A DNA stretch of 64,000 bases. Source: Brienomyrus brachyistius. Lineage: Eukaryota > Chordata > Actinopteri > Osteoglossiformes > Mormyridae. The position numbers and the translations under genes were made by a program. Location of the stretch: positions 4,329,501 to 4,393,500 of the forward strand of contig NC_064548.1 in assembly GCF_023856365.1 (NCBI RefSeq). Direction: 5' to 3'. This document shows, in pieces, positions 58,985-64,000 of this stretch. Under the pieces are notes generated by a model. It had not been told where the DNA came from. It did no database searches and was given only the letters and a program-made list of their open reading frames with translations. Each line of letters starts with the position of its first letter. The first letter of the stretch is position 1.

Positions 58985-59190
58985 TGATAAACCTTGTTGA
59001 TAACTGTTTTATGTGAGGATTCAAATTTCTTTGGTGGTGTAAGGGTGTGGGGGATGTTTTCTTGGCACACTTTGGGTGACAAAGTGTCGAATATCGTTTA
59101 AATGCCACAGCCTACTTGAGTATTGTTGCTGATCATGTCCATCTATTCATGCCTACAGTGTACCCAGCTTCTAATGGCTGTACAATATAC
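58985..59190 (+). mobile_element. Tc1-like transposase fragment, plus strand
   Basis: GGVRVWGMFSWHTLGDKVSN and the following ATAYLSIVADHVH-like sequence match the relic at 57400-58040 in inverted orientation. About 200 bp remain. Confidence 0.75.
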
Positions 59191-59764
59191 ATAAAAGCTG
59201 AATTCCTTTTTTTCACTGTGCACATGAAAGTACATGAAAGCACTTTCACTAGTACATGAAAGCACTAACATAATCTCTTGGACAATCAACTTTGATCTTG
59301 TTAGCAAAGAAGCAGTATGCAACTTACATAGCAGCTAGCAAGTGGAACCATTCACCATAATTCAAAATTGTTCTTCTTCTGTGGTTTCAGGCAGAAAAAT
59401 ACTAACACAGTATTCATTCTCAGGGGGGTGCTTAGTACGCAAACAAAACACTTTGCATATCTTACTGACAATACAATCTCAGATTCTTTGCAGATTCTGT
59501 CAACTGCTCTTTTCTCAGCCCAGCTAGGAAGCTGTACAGTGTTTCTGCATGTTCTGCTTCTACACTGGTGTGAAGTGGATCCGTCGGTTCTGCAAACATG
59601 TGGCTTGACCCAGCCTTGACTTCATAGTTGCAGGGCTGCTGATGAGTAGGCTGATGGTTTAGCTTTGCTTATCTGATCACAGCAGGATCCAGTTAAGAAA
59701 AAAACAACAGATAATCCAGCTACATCATCAGATACACAGAAACATGTACATGTCAGTGTTACTT

Positions 59765-59955
59765 TCTGTTGATTTAGCAGACAGTTTTATCCAAAGTGCC
59801 ACACGTTTCACAAAGCAGGGTCTGATAATCCTGGGTTAAGAGTCACGCTCAGCGGCCCAACAGTGAAGTCACTCTGCCAACCCTGGCACTTGAAGCAGTG
59901 ACCCTCTTAATACAGGAAGTCACTCACCCTAACCCACTGAGCCACACAGCATCCC
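59765..59955 (-). repeat. tRNA-headed SINE, minus orientation
   Basis: The minus strand begins GTGGCTCAGTGGGTTAGGGT (A-box-like) and ends in the common fish SINE tail GCACTTTGGATAAAACTGTC with TGCTAAATCAAC. Same family as 2900-3061. Confidence 0.7.
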
Positions 59956-61291
59956 CACTTAGCATTGTTAATCCTGTGAATTATTAGGAAGGCAAAGCAA
60001 GCAACTTACAAAACCCCATTGCTTCCGGCTTCGCTTCCAACAAACACTGCACCTCATTGCAGGTGAGTAGAGAGGTTGGTTCCTGGACCTTGCCTCTGCC
60101 CTGAAATATCCATGCCTTCCCCATTTTGCACAGTACAGCATGGTAATATTTTACTTGTGGGGGCACAAATAATGTAGCAGTACACTCTCACTTAATGCAT
60201 TAATTAACCAGAAACTAAGTGTTAGTTACATGCTGACCCAATGTTCATTCATCGTTAATCAGTTATAATGGTTCATGTATTTCATGCAGTTACTATATTT
60301 GTTCATGATTTATACTTGAGTAGTAATTGACTTACTAAGTTCCTCGTGCCCCTTCAAATAAAGTGCTACCATACATGAATTCTGCACCTAAATCTCTTGC
60401 TATAAAGCAGCAGACTGACTCAGTCCTTGCTCCTTTTCTTTTATGACACACACTAATCAGAGCAATTCAGAGCTATCAGGCTCAGTCTGCATGACGTCGA
60501 CTAGACAGATTTGTCCAGCTCACTCTCAGCTCAGTAATGCGGTACCGTCAGCTGGATGTCTGCCAGGCTGCAGGTGGATTTGAGTAACTCGTCTCTCTCC
60601 GGCAGGACGTGATGTGAAATAAAGTATGGCCCAAACAGCACACAGCTCAGAGAATGTGAGCTGACTTTCAGTGCTATCATACTGGGAATTGACCAGCAGT
60701 CAAAGGTGAGATTCTACCAAATAAACGAGGCAGTGAAACAGGAGTTAAAGCTCTGTGGTACTTATGAGAGAGTATTAGTGCAAAGACTGTATCTGACTGG
60801 AGCACACAGTAGATTGAAATTGATTGGCCTTCTTTCCTGTTTATCATCATTTCAGTGGGTGTCTACTTACTCCTACCAGACATCACTTCACAAGAAATAG
60901 GTTACAGCATAATAAAACATATTCTCATCCCCAACAGAACATTAATGTAAGTATTTCTTTTTTCCTGAACTAGATCTGAATTGTGTGTTTGCAGGTAGTT
61001 CAAAATACATCTTTATCAGTCAGTTTTTCTAATGCTAATTGTACTTGCGGTATTTCTAATGCTAATTACAGAGAATTCATGCAATTCCTATATTTGTTCA
61101 TGATATATTTCTTAATGAATGCACTAACAGATAATTTTGTTCATCATGATGTTCATGAATGCACTAACAACAAGTAAAAGACTGATAAAAGGCTAACAGG
61201 AGATTACATGCAGTATTTGGCAAAAGTTTTGTTAAAAATGTATTTACTGTAACATGTAACGTTTTGTGTCGGCTTTCCCTTCCCCTTTCAG
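59956..61291. other. upstream region of the third receptor
   Basis: This must hold the promoter and perhaps a non-coding first exon of the receptor gene that starts coding at 61295. I see no reliable TATA box or splice-supported leader exon. Repeated motifs (TATATTTGTTCATGAT at about 60292 and 61090) suggest unclassified repeat debris. Confidence 0.35.
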
Positions 61292-61294
61292 AGG

Positions 61295-64000
61295 ATGAAG
61301 CTGTTACAGTTGATGCTTCTGTTCAGTTTTACGCTGGGTAATCTTGAGAAGTTTAATACTTTATATTCAGTTACAGGCTTCATTTAATTTCTGTACTTTA
61401 TATGTCAATACTTTTTAATTTTTTATGACATTCCCAGTCCACATTAAACTTTTTCTGGTTTATAATTGTGTGGGCAAAATATTTGACTGGAGAATTGGTG
61501 AAAATCAGGTCCTATTGACAAGGTGGCTACATTAGCAATCAGCAAAAATGGATAACATTTTAACAATTAACTGCACCTTCATAATGCCTTTATAATGCAT
61601 TCATAAGCAGCATGTACATAAGTATACCTTAACATACCGTAACAGCTTTAATGTACATAAACATTAAACATTATACAATTATACGATTATAATGTTTGTT
61701 ATTATCATTATTACTGTTCTATGAATGCAGAATGAATGCATTATAAAGGTGCAGTTAATGTAAAAAGTCGCCCAAAAATGTTAAATCTTAAATTTGTTAA
61801 GAATTGTAATTAACAAAAGGCCTCATCCATGATGGTAGGAGTATGTTAGGGTTAGGGACCGAGGTGACTGGTCCACGGACGTAGAGATGGTAGTCAGTCC
61901 CTCCTCTCTTTTTGAGATCAAATTATGAAACAAGAAACTCAGGAAAATTGTCTTGTCTTTTAAAAACACATTTTCTCACTTGAATGGAACAATTCCCTAT
62001 TGTGATATTCTAAAATGTATTACCGCCTCAATTCTTTTGCTGCCAGCCAACCAATGCTTACTGTACAGTGGGATGATGGTTTGATGATACCTAAATGCAG
62101 TCACTGAATTTGCAGATTAAGTGTATTGTTTCGTGACCCTCAGTTTTTTTCAGTTGCAGAATTTCTTGAAGTCAACAATGTCATCAAGGGGGAGGCTGTC
62201 CGTCTGCCTCTTTACCCTCTAACAAACACAGAGTGCTTCTGGCACAGAAATGGAACACTGATCGGCTCCGACGCAGAGCAGCGAGTGTTCTGCCAAGCAG
62301 GGTATCTCTTCTTCCTGCCAGTTCTTCATAATGACTCTGGAGTATACCGGTAATGTGACGCTGCCGCATCATTTAGCCTTGTACATCTTAGCGAAGCTTC
62401 TCATGACATAATTTAGCTAAATCCAGGAGAGGCAGCTTGAAACGGATGGCTGGATTTATACAGTTACAGCTTCACTGCTGGTTTTCTGCACCAAGTTATT
62501 CCAAATGTAAATTTATTTCCCACTAGCAGTGACATTGCTGTGGATTTCTGCTCCTACTGCGAACTGAGGCATTAGTGACAGTAATAAAATCTTTTGTAAG
62601 GCTTATAACATTACTTTTCTCCAATTTCGCGGGTCTATTATACCAACAAAGGGTAAACAAAGGTTTTTTCTTCAGATAGTTGCTTTAGTGGGTTTCATTA
62701 AACACAAGAATAGTGATACTGGAACTCAAAATCATTATCAAACATATGTAGAATATCACTGATACAGAGGGTAAGGTGTCTAATTATAGCCTTTGTCCCT
62801 CAAGGCCCATTTGATGCCAAATCGAATGAAATCCAATACAAAAAGGGAAAAACTTGTGTCCAGAGAAACATAATCCAGTCCCAAAAAGGCCAAAAAATAC
62901 AAGATATGCAGGATCCCTGTTAGCAACCCTAGAGATAAGTTCCTGTCCATATCCAGAATCACATTGCAGTTCCAGTTATTCAATTTCCCAAATCCCTTTG
63001 GGCTTGTTTCCTCAGTCGGTGCACAAAAATGAACTGGGCCTGTAAGCAGCCCCTTCCCAGCTCCATTTACACCACCGCCCTACCTCCTCACCAAACACAG
63101 CCAAAAAAATTCTTGTTTTCTTTTCCCTCCAAAATAAATTCCACCCCTCCACCTGGGACCTGTCCTCCCACAGATAATCCAGTCACCCTAGTGGTTGCCA
63201 AAAAAATGACAGGTGACAGCAAAGGAAACCATAGAAAAACACCCCATGGAACGTAATGGTTACAGGCCAGTAGGCTCACTTCACCAGTGTAAATATTATG
63301 GTTTAGTATTTCTCTTCATAAAAATGCATTTGAAATAAAACAGGACAACTTGTTTGATGGGTGTATGTGAGTGCAATTCACTTTTATTACTGTGTTATTT
63401 CTATAGAAAACATTGACATTAAATGATATCAGATTGCTAAAATAAGCCTGTTTTTGCTATTTGAGGCTAACAACCAAGCAAGGTCAATCAGACCTAGCAG
63501 TCCAGGTCTACGATGCGGAACCTTTCAATCGAACCCTCCTGTATAATTGTGTACTTGGGTCACCTGCCACTAATCCCAGGGTCTCGTGCCCTCATGGAGT
63601 ATGGATGTTATGTCAGGATGTAAGAGGAAGTGTCACATGGTATAAGGTATGTGCAAAGATCAATCATATTCGGCAGTGCTTATCTTTTTAGAAAACATTA
63701 ATTTAGGGTAACTTATTCACCTTTTGGAAAATAATTTTGACAATCATACATTTTTAAATTCTTAATTGTACAAGGGTAGAGTTGTGAGATTCTACTTCAT
63801 ATTGGTAACCTTTGGGTCACAAGTCCAAATCTTTGACTATTTAATTTCACTACATAATCAGTAATGTCCCCTGAAAGTTCATTGTCTCCAAAGTTAAGCT
63901 TGCACATGACATCTTCTCCGCCTTCATTAACTGTAAAGAGCTGCTCCAGTCCAGCTCCATCACAGACACCTTCACACATCTTTTGCCTTTTCAGGATTTT
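61295..64000 (+). CDS. IL-1 receptor family member, N-terminal part (IL18R1- or IL1RL1-like)
   Basis: Exons: 61295-61337, 62154-62349, 63466-63646 and the start of a fourth at 63995; the gene continues past the window. Phases 1, 2, 0 match those of il1r1 and il1r2. MKLLQLMLLFSFTLG is a signal peptide. Ig1 shows EFLEVNNVIKGEAVRLPLYP, CFWHRNG, LFFLPVLHNDSGVYR. Ig2 starts with LLYNCVLG, VSCPHGVW and VTWYK. Unlike its neighbours, Ig1 lacks Cys at the usual B-strand (VRLPLY) and F-strand (GVYRLT) positions. From family knowledge human IL18R1 also lacks the F-strand Cys, and both IL18R1 and IL1RL1 lie downstream of IL1R1 in mammals. The membrane and TIR parts are not visible, so the identity stays open. 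Confidence 0.85.
61568..61758. mobile_element. MITE with inverted ends in the third receptor's first intron
   Basis: TTAACTGCACCTTCATAATG at the left is inverted at the right (GCATTATAAAGGTGCAGTTA). The interior is AT-rich and non-coding. Confidence 0.7.
62350..63465 (+). other. intron 2 of the third receptor
   Basis: The intron runs from donor GTAATG at 62350 to an acceptor TTGAG at 63465. I see no element or exon in it. The acceptor is preceded by only a weak pyrimidine tract (TTTTTGCTATTTGAG). Confidence 0.6.

Overview
This is vertebrate nuclear DNA, almost certainly from a ray-finned fish. The genes are split into short exons with GT-AG introns, their products match vertebrate signalling families, and the introns and spacers carry repeat types typical of fish: several Tc1-like transposons, tRNA-headed SINEs, 5'-truncated LINEs, palindromic MITEs, a small LTR element and many microsatellites. 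The species cannot be fixed from the sequence alone. There are no bacterial operons, CRISPR arrays or RNA genes.

Layout: (1) 741-16408, plus strand, the 3' two thirds of map4k4 (HGK/NIK-type Ste20 kinase): 16 exons covering the Ser/Pro-rich linker and the whole C-terminal citron-homology (CNH) domain. The kinase domain lies upstream of the window. (2) 16409 to about 19560, its long 3'UTR, followed by a dead Tc1-like transposon and a quiet spacer. (3) 24239-30258, plus strand, il1r2, the decoy IL-1 receptor: three Ig domains, one membrane segment, a 16-residue tail and no TIR domain. (4) 30259-39909, a repeat-rich spacer. (5) 39971-51634, plus strand, il1r1, the signalling IL-1 receptor: three Ig domains, membrane segment and TIR domain, 565 codons. 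A complete LTR element with a 5-bp target duplication sits in one of its introns. (6) 51635-61291, a spacer built largely from Tc1 relics, a LINE and SINEs. (7) 61295 to the window end, the first exons of a third IL-1R-family receptor (IL18R1- or IL1RL1-like), cut by the window edge.

The order MAP4K4 - IL1R2 - IL1R1 - further IL-1R-family receptors, all in one orientation, is the order known from human chromosome 2q12, so this is a conserved synteny block. Functionally, il1r1 would signal through its TIR domain, il1r2 would soak up ligand without signalling, and the third receptor would bind another IL-1-family cytokine. map4k4 is a neighbour acting in JNK/stress and cytoskeletal signalling. 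All exon models are my own readings from splice sites, phase and homology. They close in frame for il1r2 (409 aa) and il1r1 (565 aa). map4k4 closes only if a 9-C run in its first visible exon is one base too long.

I found no wholly new biological system. The points most worth checking are the map4k4 homopolymer frameshift, an upstream ORF overlapping the il1r1 start codon, the missing canonical Ig1 cysteines in the third receptor, the LTR element whose ORF starts at the LTR edge, and the large hairpin MITEs inside il1r2 introns.
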